Source of the DNA: Paracidovorax wautersii
GTDB lineage: Bacteria; Pseudomonadota; Gammaproteobacteria; Burkholderiales; Burkholderiaceae_C
Length of the DNA: 41,408 nt
NCBI GenBank assembly: GCA_009912175.1
Contig: WNDQ01000035.1
Location: 1 to 41,408, forward strand
Direction of reading: 5' to 3'
Made by a program: the position numbers and the translations under genes. The stretch's first letter is position 1, and each line of letters opens with the position of its first letter. The notes below the pieces were generated by a model that saw only the letters and a list, made by a program, of their open reading frames with translations, was not told the origin of the DNA and made no database searches. Below, piece after piece: positions 9,213 to 18,502 of the stretch.

Positions 9213-11225
9213 ATGCTGGGAAAACTCAACCTGGACCAAATGCTGTTCCTGCACGAGCCCATCCTGCTGGCAACGCTGATCGCAGTCATCATCGGGGGCA
9301 TCGCGGTCCTCGGTGCCATCACCTACTTCAAGAAGTGGAGCTACCTCTGGCATGAGTGGCTGACCACCGTCGACCACAAGAAGATCGGCGTGATGTACTA
9401 CATCATCGCCCTGGTCATGCTGCTGCGCGGCTTTGCCGACGCCCTCATGATGCGTGCCCAGCAGGCCGTGGCCGCCAACGGCGCCGAAGGCTACCTGCCC
9501 CCGCACCACTACGACCAGATCTTCACCGCCCACGGCGTGATCATGATCTTCTTCGTGGCCATGCCCTTCATCACCGGCCTCATGAACTTCGCCGTGCCGC
9601 TGCAGATCGGCGCGCGCGACGTGGCCTTCCCCTTCCTGAACTCGCTGAGCTTCTGGCTGTTCACCTCGGGCGTGGTGCTGATGATGCTGTCGCTGTTCGT
9701 GGGCGAGTTCGCCGCGACCGGCTGGCTGGCCTTCCCGCCGCTCTCCAGCCTGGAGTTCAGTCCAGGCGTGGGGGTCGACTACTACATCTGGGCGCTGCAG
9801 ATATCGGGCCTGGGAACGCTGCTCAGCGGCGTGAACTTCTTCGTGACCATCATGAAGATGCGCGCCCCCGGCATGACGCTCATGCGCATGCCCGTGTTCT
9901 GCTGGACCGCGCTGATCACCAACATCCTGATCATCGCCGCCTTCCCCGTGCTGACCGTCACGCTGGCCCTGCTGGGCGCCGACCGCTACATCGGCACCCA
10001 CTTCTTCACCAACGACGGCGGCGGCAACGCCATGATGTACATCAACCTGATCTGGATCTGGGGCCACCCGGAGGTCTACATCCTGATCCTGCCCGTGTTC
10101 GGTGTGTTCTCCGAAGTCGTGGCCACCTTCAGCCGCAAGAAGCTGTTCGGCTACACCTCCATGGTGTATGCAACGTCGGCCATCGGCGTGCTGTCCTTCG
10201 TCGTCTGGCTGCACCACTTCTTCACGATGGGTGCGGGCGCCAACGTCAACGCCTTCTTCGGCATTGCGACCATGATCATCTCGATCCCGACCGGGGCGAA
10301 GATCTTCAACTGGTTGTTCACCATGTACAAGGGTCGCATCAACTTCAGCGGACCGATGTACTGGACCGTGGGCTTCATGGTCACCTTCACCATCGGCGGC
10401 ATGACCGGCGTGATGCTGGCGATCCCGGCCGTCGACTTCGTGCTGCACAACAGCCTGTTCCTGATCGCCCACTTCCACAACGTCATCATCGGCGGCGTGG
10501 TGTTCGGCTGCATCGCGGGCATGGTCTACTGGTTCCCCAAGGCCTTCGGCTTCAAGCTCGACGAGACCTGGAACCGCCGCTCGTTCTGGTGCTGGCTGGT
10601 CGGCTTCTACCTGGCCTTCATGCCGCTGTACGTGCTGGGCTTCATGGGCATGACGCGCCGCGTCAACCGCTATGACAACCCCGACTGGCAGATCTGGCTG
10701 ATCATCGCCGCGGCGGGCGCGCTGGTGGTTGCCGCCGGCATCGCCTGCCTGCTCATGAGCATCGTCGTGGGCGTGGCCAAGCGCCGCAAGACCATCGACG
10801 AGACGGGTGACTCCTGGGGGTCCGGCCGCACCCTGGAATGGTCCACGAGTTCGCCCGTGCCCTTCTACAACTTCGCGCTGGTGCCCAAGATCCACGAAAT
10901 CGACGAGTTCTGGGCCCGCAAGGAAGACGGCACCGCCTACGTGCGCCCGGCCGACAGCGCCTACGAACCCATCCACATGCCGCGCAACACCGGCGTGGGC
11001 GTGATCATGGGCCTGCTGAGCATCCTGCTGGGCTTTGGCCTGACCTTCCACATCTGGTGGATGGCCATCATCGGCCTGCTGGGCATGATCGTGACCTTCA
11101 TCGTGCGCACCTTCGATGAAGACATCGACTACTACGTGCCGGTCGAGGAAGTCCGCCGCATCGAAAACGCCCATTGGGACCGCCTGGAAAAGGCCGCCCC
11201 GCACCTCGTGACCCGTCAATCCTAA
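9213..11225 (+). CDS. cyoB: Cytochrome o ubiquinol oxidase subunit I
   Basis: The catalytic haem-copper subunit, 670 residues with about 15 membrane segments. It reduces oxygen to water with electrons from ubiquinol and pumps protons. Visible landmarks include the low-spin haem ligands His107 (IFTAHG) and His422 (HFHN), and the high-spin haem ligand His420. The CuB ligands are His285 with Tyr289 (GHPEVY) and His334/His335 (WLHHFF). The quinol-site residues of E. coli CyoB are also conserved as Arg72, Asp76, His99 and Gln102 ([17 protein letters not shown]). HPEVY marks an A-type oxidase. It lies in a tight cyoABCD operon, three bases after cyoA and 19 before cyoC. Confidence 0.97.
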   Translation: MLGKLNLDQMLFLHEPILLATLIAVIIGGIAVLGAITYFKKWSYLWHEWLTTVDHKKIGVMYYIIALVMLLRGFADALMMRAQQAVAANGAEGYLPPHHYDQIFTAHGVIMIFFVAMPFITGLMNFAVPLQIGARDVAFPFLNSLSFWLFTSGVVLMMLSLFVGEFAATGWLAFPPLSSLEFSPGVGVDYYIWALQISGLGTLLSGVNFFVTIMKMRAPGMTLMRMPVFCWTALITNILIIAAFPVLTVTLALLGADRYIGTHFFTNDGGGNAMMYINLIWIWGHPEVYILILPVFGVFSEVVATFSRKKLFGYTSMVYATSAIGVLSFVVWLHHFFTMGAGANVNAFFGIATMIISIPTGAKIFNWLFTMYKGRINFSGPMYWTVGFMVTFTIGGMTGVMLAIPAVDFVLHNSLFLIAHFHNVIIGGVVFGCIAGMVYWFPKAFGFKLDETWNRRSFWCWLVGFYLAFMPLYVLGFMGMTRRVNRYDNPDWQIWLIIAAAGALVVAAGIACLLMSIVVGVAKRRKTIDETGDSWGSGRTLEWSTSSPVPFYNFALVPKIHEIDEFWARKEDGTAYVRPADSAYEPIHMPRNTGVGVIMGLLSILLGFGLTFHIWWMAIIGLLGMIVTFIVRTFDEDIDYYVPVEEVRRIENAHWDRLEKAAPHLVTRQS

Positions 11226-11244
11226 ATTTGTCATCGGCACCACC

Positions 11245-11874
11245 ATGTCCAGTTCCACACTAGACCATCACGCCGCGCACGCGGCGCACGACGCGCATCA
11301 CGACGACCACCACCACGACCACGGCGGCAACAACGTCTTCGGTTTCTGGATCTACCTGATGAGCGATCTGGTCCTCTTCGGATCGCTCTTCGCCACCTTC
11401 GCAGTGCTCTCCGGCGCCGTCGCCGACGCGCCGCTGGGCAAGGAGCTGTTCTCCCTGAACTTCGTCGCGGTCGAAACCGGCCTGCTGCTGCTGAGCTCGC
11501 TGAGCTTTGGCTTCGGCATGCTGGCCTCGCACGAGGGCAACGTCAAAGGCCTGCTGGGCTGGATGGTGGTGACCTGGCTGCTGGGCGCCGGCTTCGTCGG
11601 CATGGAACTCTATGAGTTCAACCACCTGATCCACGAAGGCGCGGGCCCCGGCGTGAGCGCCTACTGGTCGGCCTTCTTCCTGCTGGTCGGCACCCACGGC
11701 CTGCACGTGAGCAGCGGCCTGCTGTGGATGATCGTGCTCGGCATCCACATCTACCGGCGCGGCCTGAACCCCGCCAACACGACCCGCCTGGCCAGCCTGA
11801 GCCTGTTCTGGCACTTCCTGGACATCGTCTGGATCGGCGTGTTCACCATCGTCTACCTGCTCGGAGCCCTGTAA
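11245..11874 (+). CDS. cyoC: Cytochrome o ubiquinol oxidase subunit III
   Basis: A 209-residue membrane protein of the CyoC/CoxC family with five transmembrane segments. Conserved blocks include FGFWIYLMSDLVLFGSLFA near residue 32, GMELYEFNHLI and FFLLVGTHGLHV in the middle, and FWHFLDIVWIGVF near the end. It stabilises subunit I and shapes the oxygen and proton pathways. The N-terminal cytoplasmic tail is unusual: ten His and several Asp in about 20 residues (from residue 8), which could bind metal ions, although no family function for it is known to me. Its stop codon is followed directly by the cyoD ATG. Confidence 0.95.
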   Translation: MSSSTLDHHAAHAAHDAHHDDHHHDHGGNNVFGFWIYLMSDLVLFGSLFATFAVLSGAVADAPLGKELFSLNFVAVETGLLLLSSLSFGFGMLASHEGNVKGLLGWMVVTWLLGAGFVGMELYEFNHLIHEGAGPGVSAYWSAFFLLVGTHGLHVSSGLLWMIVLGIHIYRRGLNPANTTRLASLSLFWHFLDIVWIGVFTIVYLLGAL

Positions 11875-12213
11875 ATGACCGCACACGCACACCACGAAAC
11901 CGGCGCCGGCGGCTCCAGCCACGGTACCGTCAAGTCCTACATCGTCGGCTTCATCATCTCGGCCGTCCTGACCATCATCCCCTTCTGGCTGGTCATGGAA
12001 GGCGTGCTGCCCCACGGCACCACCATCATCGCCATCATGGTGCTGGCGGCGATTCAGGTCGTCGTGCAACTGGTGTTCTTCCTGCACATGGACCGCTCGT
12101 CCGAGCAGCGCTGGAACATCCTGAGCTTTGTCTTTACCGCCATGGTGCTGATCATCGTGATCGGCGGCTCGGTCTGGGTGATGCACAACATGAACGCCAA
12201 CATGCTGCACTGA
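11875..12213 (+). CDS. cyoD: Cytochrome o ubiquinol oxidase subunit IV
   Basis: A 112-residue subunit with three transmembrane segments (about 20-40, 48-68 and 80-105). The HMDRSSEQRWN loop between the second and third segments is typical of CyoD. It assists assembly of the oxidase, including CuB binding to subunit I. The ATG immediately follows the cyoC stop. A strong terminator comes 28 bp after the stop, so the operon ends here. cyoE (haem O synthase), often the fifth gene, is not downstream, so haem O must be supplied by a gene elsewhere. Confidence 0.95.
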   Translation: MTAHAHHETGAGGSSHGTVKSYIVGFIISAVLTIIPFWLVMEGVLPHGTTIIAIMVLAAIQVVVQLVFFLHMDRSSEQRWNILSFVFTAMVLIIVIGGSVWVMHNMNANMLH

Positions 12214-12241
12214 GCAGCCGATTGCCTCGCGCACAAAACGA

Positions 12242-12272
12242 AGCCCCAGCAGAAACTGCTGGGGCTTTTTTT
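12242..12272 (+). terminator. Rho-independent terminator of the cyo operon
   Basis: An 11-bp perfect stem (agccccagcag / ctgctggggct) with a three-base loop is followed by seven T. It begins 28 bp after the cyoD stop and is the clearest terminator in the window. Confidence 0.92.
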
Positions 12273-12301
12273 ATCGCCGGGCCGCCCCAAGATAAAAACA
12301 T

Positions 12302-12353
12302 CCCCCTGGGGGATCGGGTCATCGCGCAGCGATGGACCGAGGGGTCATTTTTT
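12302..12353. repeat. REP-like composite palindrome
   Basis: Two short palindromes stand in a row: ccccctggggg (12302-12312) and catcgc-gca-gcgatg (12320-12334). They are followed by gaccgaggggtc and a T-rich run (12347-12353). It lies between the cyo terminator and the 3' end of the convergent ABC gene, a usual place for dispersed palindromic repeats. Comamonadaceae genomes carry many similar elements as I recall them. Only one copy is in the window, so its repeat status is inferred. Confidence 0.45.
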
Positions 12354-12433
12354 ATGCTGGCCGCTGATGCAGGCCGTTTTAAATCAGCGGGGCGGGCCGG
12401 CGAGACAGCGGCCCGCCGCCATCAAACGGGCCA

Positions 12434-13228
12434 TCAGCCCAGCAGCAAGGCGTCATCGGACACGGTCTCGCCGCGCACCTTCTCGAACATGCGCAGCAAG
12501 TCCGGCACGTCCAGATTGCGGCGCTCCTCGCCCGAGACGTCCAGCACCACCTGTCCCTGGTGCAGCATGACGGTGCGCTCGCCCACGTCCAACGCCTGGC
12601 GCATGCTGTGGGTGACCATCATGGTGGTGAGTTTTTTTTCGGCCACGATGCGCTCGGTCAGGCGCAGCACGAAGGCGGCCGTGCGCGGGTCGAGCGCGGC
12701 CGTGTGTTCGTCGAGCAGCAAAATGCGCGACGGCTGCAGCGCCGCCATCAGCAGGCTCACGGCCTGGCGTTGCCCGCCCGAGAGCAGGCCGATGCGGTCC
12801 GCCAGGCGGTTTTCCAGCCCCAGGCCGAGCTTGGCCAGATGCTCGCGGAACAGGCCGCGCATCGACGGCTGGACCGCCAGACGCAGTCCCCTGCCCTGGC
12901 CGCGCTGCTGGGCCAGCGCCATGTTTTCTTCGATGGTCAGGTCTTCGCAGGTGCCGGCCATCGGGTCCTGGAACACGCGCGCCACGCGCGAGGCGCGCTC
13001 CCACACGGGTTGGCGCGTGACGTCTTCGCCGTCGATCACGATGCGGCCGTGGTCGACCGACAGATCGCCCGAGATGGCATTGAGCAAGGTCGACTTGCCC
13101 GCGCCGTTGGAGCCGATGACGGCCACGAACTGGCCGGCTGCAATCTCCAGCGACAGGCCGCGCAAGGCGCGCGTCTCGATGGGCGTGCCGGGATTGAAGG
13201 TGATTTCGAGGTGCTGGGCGCTGAGCAT
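12434..13228 (-). CDS. ABC transporter ATP-binding protein (TrpXYP-type importer, COG1101-like)
   Basis: A 264-residue ATPase that energises import through the adjacent permease. It shows Walker A GSNGAGKST (39-47), a Q-loop Gln at 87, the signature LLSGGQRQ (148-155), Walker B ILLLDE (169-174) and the switch His in MMVTHSM. The DEHTAALDP after Walker B, with His instead of Pro, is characteristic of this subfamily as I recall it. It is the third component of a set with the permease at 13244 (15 bp upstream) and two binding proteins. Relatives import tryptophan or tyrosine in streptococci (TrpXYP). The substrate here is not shown by the sequence. Confidence 0.9.
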   Translation of the reverse strand: MLSAQHLEITFNPGTPIETRALRGLSLEIAAGQFVAVIGSNGAGKSTLLNAISGDLSVDHGRIVIDGEDVTRQPVWERASRVARVFQDPMAGTCEDLTIEENMALAQQRGQGRGLRLAVQPSMRGLFREHLAKLGLGLENRLADRIGLLSGGQRQAVSLLMAALQPSRILLLDEHTAALDPRTAAFVLRLTERIVAEKKLTTMMVTHSMRQALDVGERTVMLHQGQVVLDVSGEERRNLDVPDLLRMFEKVRGETVSDDALLLG

Positions 13229-13243
13229 GGCGGAGCGGTGTTT

Positions 13244-14152
13244 TTACGGTTGCGACGGCGTGCGGCTGCTGGCGGGCTTGATGCGCTTCTTGCGCAGGCG
13301 CGGCAGCACCAGGGGGATGACGACCAGCACGGCTGTGACCAGGTTCAAGTCCTGGGCCTTCAGGCCGATGAACTCGCTGTTGAGCGCCAGGGCGATGAAG
13401 AAGCGGTAGGCGATCGCGCCCAGAATCACGGCCAGCGTCGTCAGCACCAGGCGGCGCGACGGCAGGATGCTTTCGCCCACGATGACGGCCGCCAGGCCGA
13501 TCACGATGGTGCCGATGCCCATGGAGATGTCGGAGCCGCCCTGGGTCTGCGCGAACAGCGCACCAGCCAGCGCGACCAGCGCGTTGGAAATGCCCATGCC
13601 CAGCAGGATCATCGCGCCCGTGTTGACGCCCTGCGCCCGCGCCATACGGCCGTTGGAGCCGGTCGCGCGGATCGCCAGGCCGGTCTGCGTGGCCAGGAAG
13701 GCGTCGAGCAGCAGCTTGGCGGCGATGACGATCACCAGCAGCACCAGCGGGCGCGCCAGGTAGTCGTCGAGCCAGGCCGGCTGCAGGTGGGTGAACAGTG
13801 TGGGTTCGGTGATCAGCGGCACGTTGGGCGCGCCCATGATGCGCAGGTTGATCGAGTACAGCGCGATCATCATCAGGATGCTGGCCAGCAGGTCCATGAT
13901 GCGCAGCTTGACGTTGAGCCAGGCCGTGACGGTGCCCGCCAGCGCGCCGGCCAAGGTCGCCGCCAGGGTGGCGACATAGGGATCATGGCCGTGCGAGATC
14001 AGGATGGCGCAGACGGCCCCGCCCAGCGGGAAACTGCCGTCGACGGTCAGATCGGGAAAACGCAGCAGGCGAAAGGAGATCAGCACCCCAAGGGCCACCA
14101 GGCTGTAAATCAGCCCGATTTCCAGTGCGCCGAACAAAGCAAACGAAGACAT
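13244..14152 (-). CDS. ABC transporter permease (TrpXYP-type importer, COG4120-like)
   Basis: A 302-residue, strongly hydrophobic integral membrane protein with about eight to nine transmembrane segments and a basic C-terminal tail (RLRKKRIKPASS). It belongs to the branched-chain-amino-acid-type permease superfamily. Blocks such as FRLLRFPDLTVDGSFPLGGAV near residue 30 and ATGSNGRMARAQGVNTGAM in the coupling region match the tryptophan/tyrosine importer group. The ATG at 14152 is chosen over a TTG 36 bp upstream, because the residues in between look like hairpin sequence, not protein. No clear Shine-Dalgarno sequence is visible. It is separated from the upstream binding-protein gene by three hairpins (14175-14277), while the ATPase gene follows 15 bp downstream. 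Confidence 0.9.
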   Translation of the reverse strand: MSSFALFGALEIGLIYSLVALGVLISFRLLRFPDLTVDGSFPLGGAVCAILISHGHDPYVATLAATLAGALAGTVTAWLNVKLRIMDLLASILMMIALYSINLRIMGAPNVPLITEPTLFTHLQPAWLDDYLARPLVLLVIVIAAKLLLDAFLATQTGLAIRATGSNGRMARAQGVNTGAMILLGMGISNALVALAGALFAQTQGGSDISMGIGTIVIGLAAVIVGESILPSRRLVLTTLAVILGAIAYRFFIALALNSEFIGLKAQDLNLVTAVLVVIPLVLPRLRKKRIKPASSRTPSQP

Positions 14153-14174
14153 GGAAGCGGAAGTCGAAAAGAAA

Positions 14175-14277
14175 AGGCCCGGGGCCAACCGCTGCGCGAT
14201 GGCCCGGGGTCCTAAAAGCCCACGGGCTGCATGTAAGACAGCCCGTGGTCATTGAAAAAGCAAGGGCCTGCCGGCCC
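14175..14277 (-). terminator. Cluster of three intercistronic hairpins with T tracts
   Basis: Read on the minus strand there are three stem-loops between the binding-protein stop (14303) and the permease start (14152). The first has arms at 14264-14268 and 14273-14277, followed by TTGCTTTTT. The second has a perfect 10-bp stem (14220-14229 with 14239-14248), followed by GCTTTTAGG. The third is an imperfect GC-rich stem (14175-14210), followed by CCTTTTCTTTTC. They could attenuate transcription so that the binding protein is made in excess over the membrane complex, or stabilise the upstream message. Which applies is inference. Confidence 0.6.
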
Positions 14278-14302
14278 CGGCATGAATTCTATCGGGCCGC
14301 GC

Positions 14303-15283
14303 TCATGGAATGACGAGTTGCGCGGACTTGACCAGATCGTCGGGCAGCTTCACGCCTTGTCTGGCCGCGGCGCCCGTGTTGACGAACAGGCGCAGCCGGC
14401 TGCCCAGCTCGGGCTTGATGTCGCCGGGCTTGTCGCCCTTGAGCACGCGCACGACCATCTCGCCGGTCTGCAGGCCCAGCTCGTGGTAGTCGATGCCGTA
14501 GGCCGCGACCGCGCCGCGCTTGACGCTGTCGGTGTCGGCCGACAGCAGCGGCACCTTGGCGTCGTTGGCGACCTTGACGATGGACTCGTAGGCCGACATC
14601 ACCGCGTTGTCGTTGTTCGTGTAGAACAGGTCGACCTTGCCCAGCAGGCTGCGCGCGGACGTGGCCACGTCCACCGAACGCGGCGCGGCGGCTTCGACCA
14701 GCGTCATGCCGCGCTGGGGCAGCAGCTCGCGGAACTGCTTGATGACCGAGGCCGAGTTGGCCTCGCCCGGGTTGTAGACGATGCCCACGCGCTTGGCCTG
14801 TGGCAGGATGCGCTGGATCATGTCGATCTGGCGGTTGAGGTCCAGCGCGTTGGACACGCCCGTCACGTTGGTGCCGCTCGCATTCCAGCTGGCGGTCAAC
14901 TGGCCCGCGACCGGGTCGGTCACGGCCGAGAACACGATGGGAATGGTCTTGGTGGCCGCCAGCAGCGCCTGGGCCGAGGGCGTGGAGATCGCCACGATGG
15001 CGTCTGGCTGGTCGCCCACGAACTTGCGTGCGATCTGGCCGGCGGTGCCCACGTTGCCCTGGGCGGTCTGGTATTGCCAGCGGAAGTTCTGGCCGTCGAC
15101 GTAGCCGGCCTTGGCCAGCGCTTCCTTGACGCCGTCGCGCACCGCGTCGAGCGCCGGGTGCTCGACGATGGAGGTCACCGCCACCGATTTCTGCTGCTGC
15201 GCCGCGGCCGGCAGGCTGATGGCCGTGGCCGTCAATGCCGCGCAGGCCGCGGCGATCCATGTCTTGCCTGGTTTGAAAAACAC
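14303..15283 (-). CDS. ABC transporter substrate-binding protein (TrpX-like), copy 1
   Basis: A 326-residue periplasmic binding protein of the COG2984 family. It has a Sec signal peptide ending at about AAAQQQ (residue 30) and then KSVAVTSIVEHPALDAVRDGVKEAL, the hallmark N-terminus of this family. Further blocks are AQGNVGTAGQIARKFVGDQPDAIVAI, IPIVFSAVTDPVAG and RVGIVYNPGEANS. The start is a GTG at 15283, decided by an AGGAGGA ribosome site (15291-15297) seven bases upstream; an in-frame start further up has none and would misplace the signal peptide. It is clearly paralogous to the next gene (15489-16481). It would deliver substrate to the permease at 13244. The ligand may be an aromatic amino acid or something else. 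Confidence 0.9.
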   Translation of the reverse strand: MFFKPGKTWIAAACAALTATAISLPAAAQQQKSVAVTSIVEHPALDAVRDGVKEALAKAGYVDGQNFRWQYQTAQGNVGTAGQIARKFVGDQPDAIVAISTPSAQALLAATKTIPIVFSAVTDPVAGQLTASWNASGTNVTGVSNALDLNRQIDMIQRILPQAKRVGIVYNPGEANSASVIKQFRELLPQRGMTLVEAAAPRSVDVATSARSLLGKVDLFYTNNDNAVMSAYESIVKVANDAKVPLLSADTDSVKRGAVAAYGIDYHELGLQTGEMVVRVLKGDKPGDIKPELGSRLRLFVNTGAAARQGVKLPDDLVKSAQLVIP

Positions 15284-15417
15284 CGGGGTCTCCTCCTGGA
15301 TGGGTCGGAACAATCGTCGAGTTCGTGGCTCGCCGAGAAATGAGGGGCCATCGCGTCGGTCACGCGATGTCATCGGTCTGCATCTGGCAGCGTGGTGCGT
15401 ACGCTCTAGGCAGGCGC

Positions 15418-15427
15418 GCGCAGTCTA
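15418..15427 (-). promoter_or_regulatory. Shared 10-mer upstream of binding-protein copy 1
   Basis: The minus strand reads TAGACTGCGC, identical to 16532-16541 upstream of the paralogous gene. TAGACT could serve as a -10. It lies about 135 bp before the GTG start here but only about 50 bp before the start of copy 2. A chance match is possible in DNA this GC-rich. Confidence 0.25.
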
Positions 15428-15488
15428 GCGTGTCCTGGCGGCCGCGCGTGCCCGGGCTTCCCCCATGGGCACGGCAGCGGCTGGCGTA

Positions 15489-16481
15489 TCAGCGGACCAC
15501 TTCGGCCGCGCTCTTGACCAGGTCGTCGGAGAGCTTCACGCCCTGCTTTTCAGCGGCCGACGGGTTGATGAACAGGCGCAGGTTGCTGCTGGTCTGCGGC
15601 TTGATGTCGCCGGGCTTGGTGCCCTGGAGGATCTGCACGACCACGCGGCCGGTCTGTAGGCCCAGGTCGTGGTAGTCGATGCCCAGTGCCGCAATGGCGC
15701 CGCGCTTGACGCTGTCGGTGTCGCCCGCGATCAGCGGAATACGCGCCTCGTTGCCGACCTTGACCAGCGCCTCGTAGGCCGAGACCACGTTGTTGTCGGT
15801 GTTGGTGTAGATCACGTCGACCTTGCCGGCCAGGCTGCGCGCGGCCGAGCTCACGTCCACCGAGCGTGGCGCGGGCGCCTCGACCAGCGTCAGGCCCAGC
15901 TTGGGCAGCAGTTCCTTGAGCTGGCGCACAACCACCACCGAATTGGCCTCGCCCGGGTTGTAGACCATGCCCACACGCTTGGCCTGCGGCACGACCTTCT
16001 TGAGCAGGTCGATCTGTTTGTCCAGCGCCAGCATGTCCGACACGCCCGTCACGTTGGTGCCCGAGGCGTCCCACGACGGCGTGAGCTGCGCGGCCACCGG
16101 GTCGGTCACGGCCGAGAACACCAGAGGCACGGACTTGGTGCCTGCCGCCACGGCCTGGGCCGACGGCGTGGCAATCGCCACGATCACATCGGGCTTGTCG
16201 CCGATGTATTTGCGCGCGATCTGGCCGGCCGTGCCCACGTTGCCCTGGGCGCTCTGGTATTGCCACTTGAGGTTCTTGCCAGCCTCGAAGCCCGCTTGCT
16301 GCAGCGCGTCCTTGACGCCGTCGCGCACGGCGTCGAGCGCCGGGTGCTCGACGATGGACAGCACCGCGACCGACTTCTGCTGCTGGCCCTGCGCCGTGCC
16401 CACGGCCAGGAACGCGGCCGCGGCGGCCAGGCCCACGACCAGACGGCGGGGCAGCTTGGAGGATGCGAGGGACGAAGACAT
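15489..16481 (-). CDS. ABC transporter substrate-binding protein (TrpX-like), copy 2
   Basis: A 330-residue periplasmic binding protein, a tandem paralogue of the downstream gene. By eye most of the mature sequence aligns without gaps. It has a Sec signal peptide (about residues 1-33, ending GTAQGQQQ) and the family blocks SIVEHPALDAVRDGVKDAL, NVGTAGQIARKYIGDKPDVIVAI, VPLVFSAVTDPVAAQ and RVGMVYNPGEANS. Charged and bulky substitutions are scattered, so the two copies may bind different ligands through one shared permease/ATPase. It is first in the minus-strand set and diverges from glnS across 118 bp. The 205-bp gap to copy 1 leaves room for a second promoter. Confidence 0.9.
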   Translation of the reverse strand: MSSSLASSKLPRRLVVGLAAAAAFLAVGTAQGQQQKSVAVLSIVEHPALDAVRDGVKDALQQAGFEAGKNLKWQYQSAQGNVGTAGQIARKYIGDKPDVIVAIATPSAQAVAAGTKSVPLVFSAVTDPVAAQLTPSWDASGTNVTGVSDMLALDKQIDLLKKVVPQAKRVGMVYNPGEANSVVVVRQLKELLPKLGLTLVEAPAPRSVDVSSAARSLAGKVDVIYTNTDNNVVSAYEALVKVGNEARIPLIAGDTDSVKRGAIAALGIDYHDLGLQTGRVVVQILQGTKPGDIKPQTSSNLRLFINPSAAEKQGVKLSDDLVKSAAEVVR

Positions 16482-16531
16482 AGGCGTTGGATCAAAAGGA
16501 ATGAGGGGGATCGGCCAGGGGCCGCACGCCT

Positions 16532-16541
16532 GCGCAGTCTA
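16532..16541 (-). promoter_or_regulatory. Shared 10-mer upstream of binding-protein copy 2
   Basis: The minus strand reads TAGACTGCGC, the same ten bases as at 15418-15427. It lies about 50 bp before the ATG of copy 2, a plausible promoter distance, but no convincing -35 is present. Confidence 0.25.
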
Positions 16542-16584
16542 AGACACACAAGCAGTGCAACCGCGCCCGTTGGCAATCCGGTCT

Positions 16585-16590
16585 TAAAAT
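16585..16590 (+). promoter_or_regulatory. Candidate -10 hexamer for glnS
   Basis: TAAAAT (five of six matches to consensus) ends nine bases before the glnS ATG, in the only AT-rich patch of the 118-bp divergent region. GAAGG at 16592-16596 is too close to the ATG for an ordinary ribosome site. The -35 is not recognisable. Confidence 0.3.
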
Positions 16591-16599
16591 TGAAGGCTT

Positions 16600-18447
<1,848 letters not shown>

Positions 18448-18502
18448 GTCAGCGACCGGCAGGCGCTGCTTGCCCTCGGCGGCGGCGCTGATGTGATGGT
18501 CT

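Noticed and set aside
8316-11258. 980-codon open frame on the minus strand opposite cyoA and cyoB
   Set aside because: Its composition is dominated by His, Asp, Gln and Gly with no domain, and it covers clear oxidase genes.
15447-15473. Hairpin cgtgccc / gggcacg between the two binding-protein genes, considered as a terminator
   Set aside because: The stem is 7 bp with a long loop and no T tract on either strand, so termination is not supported.
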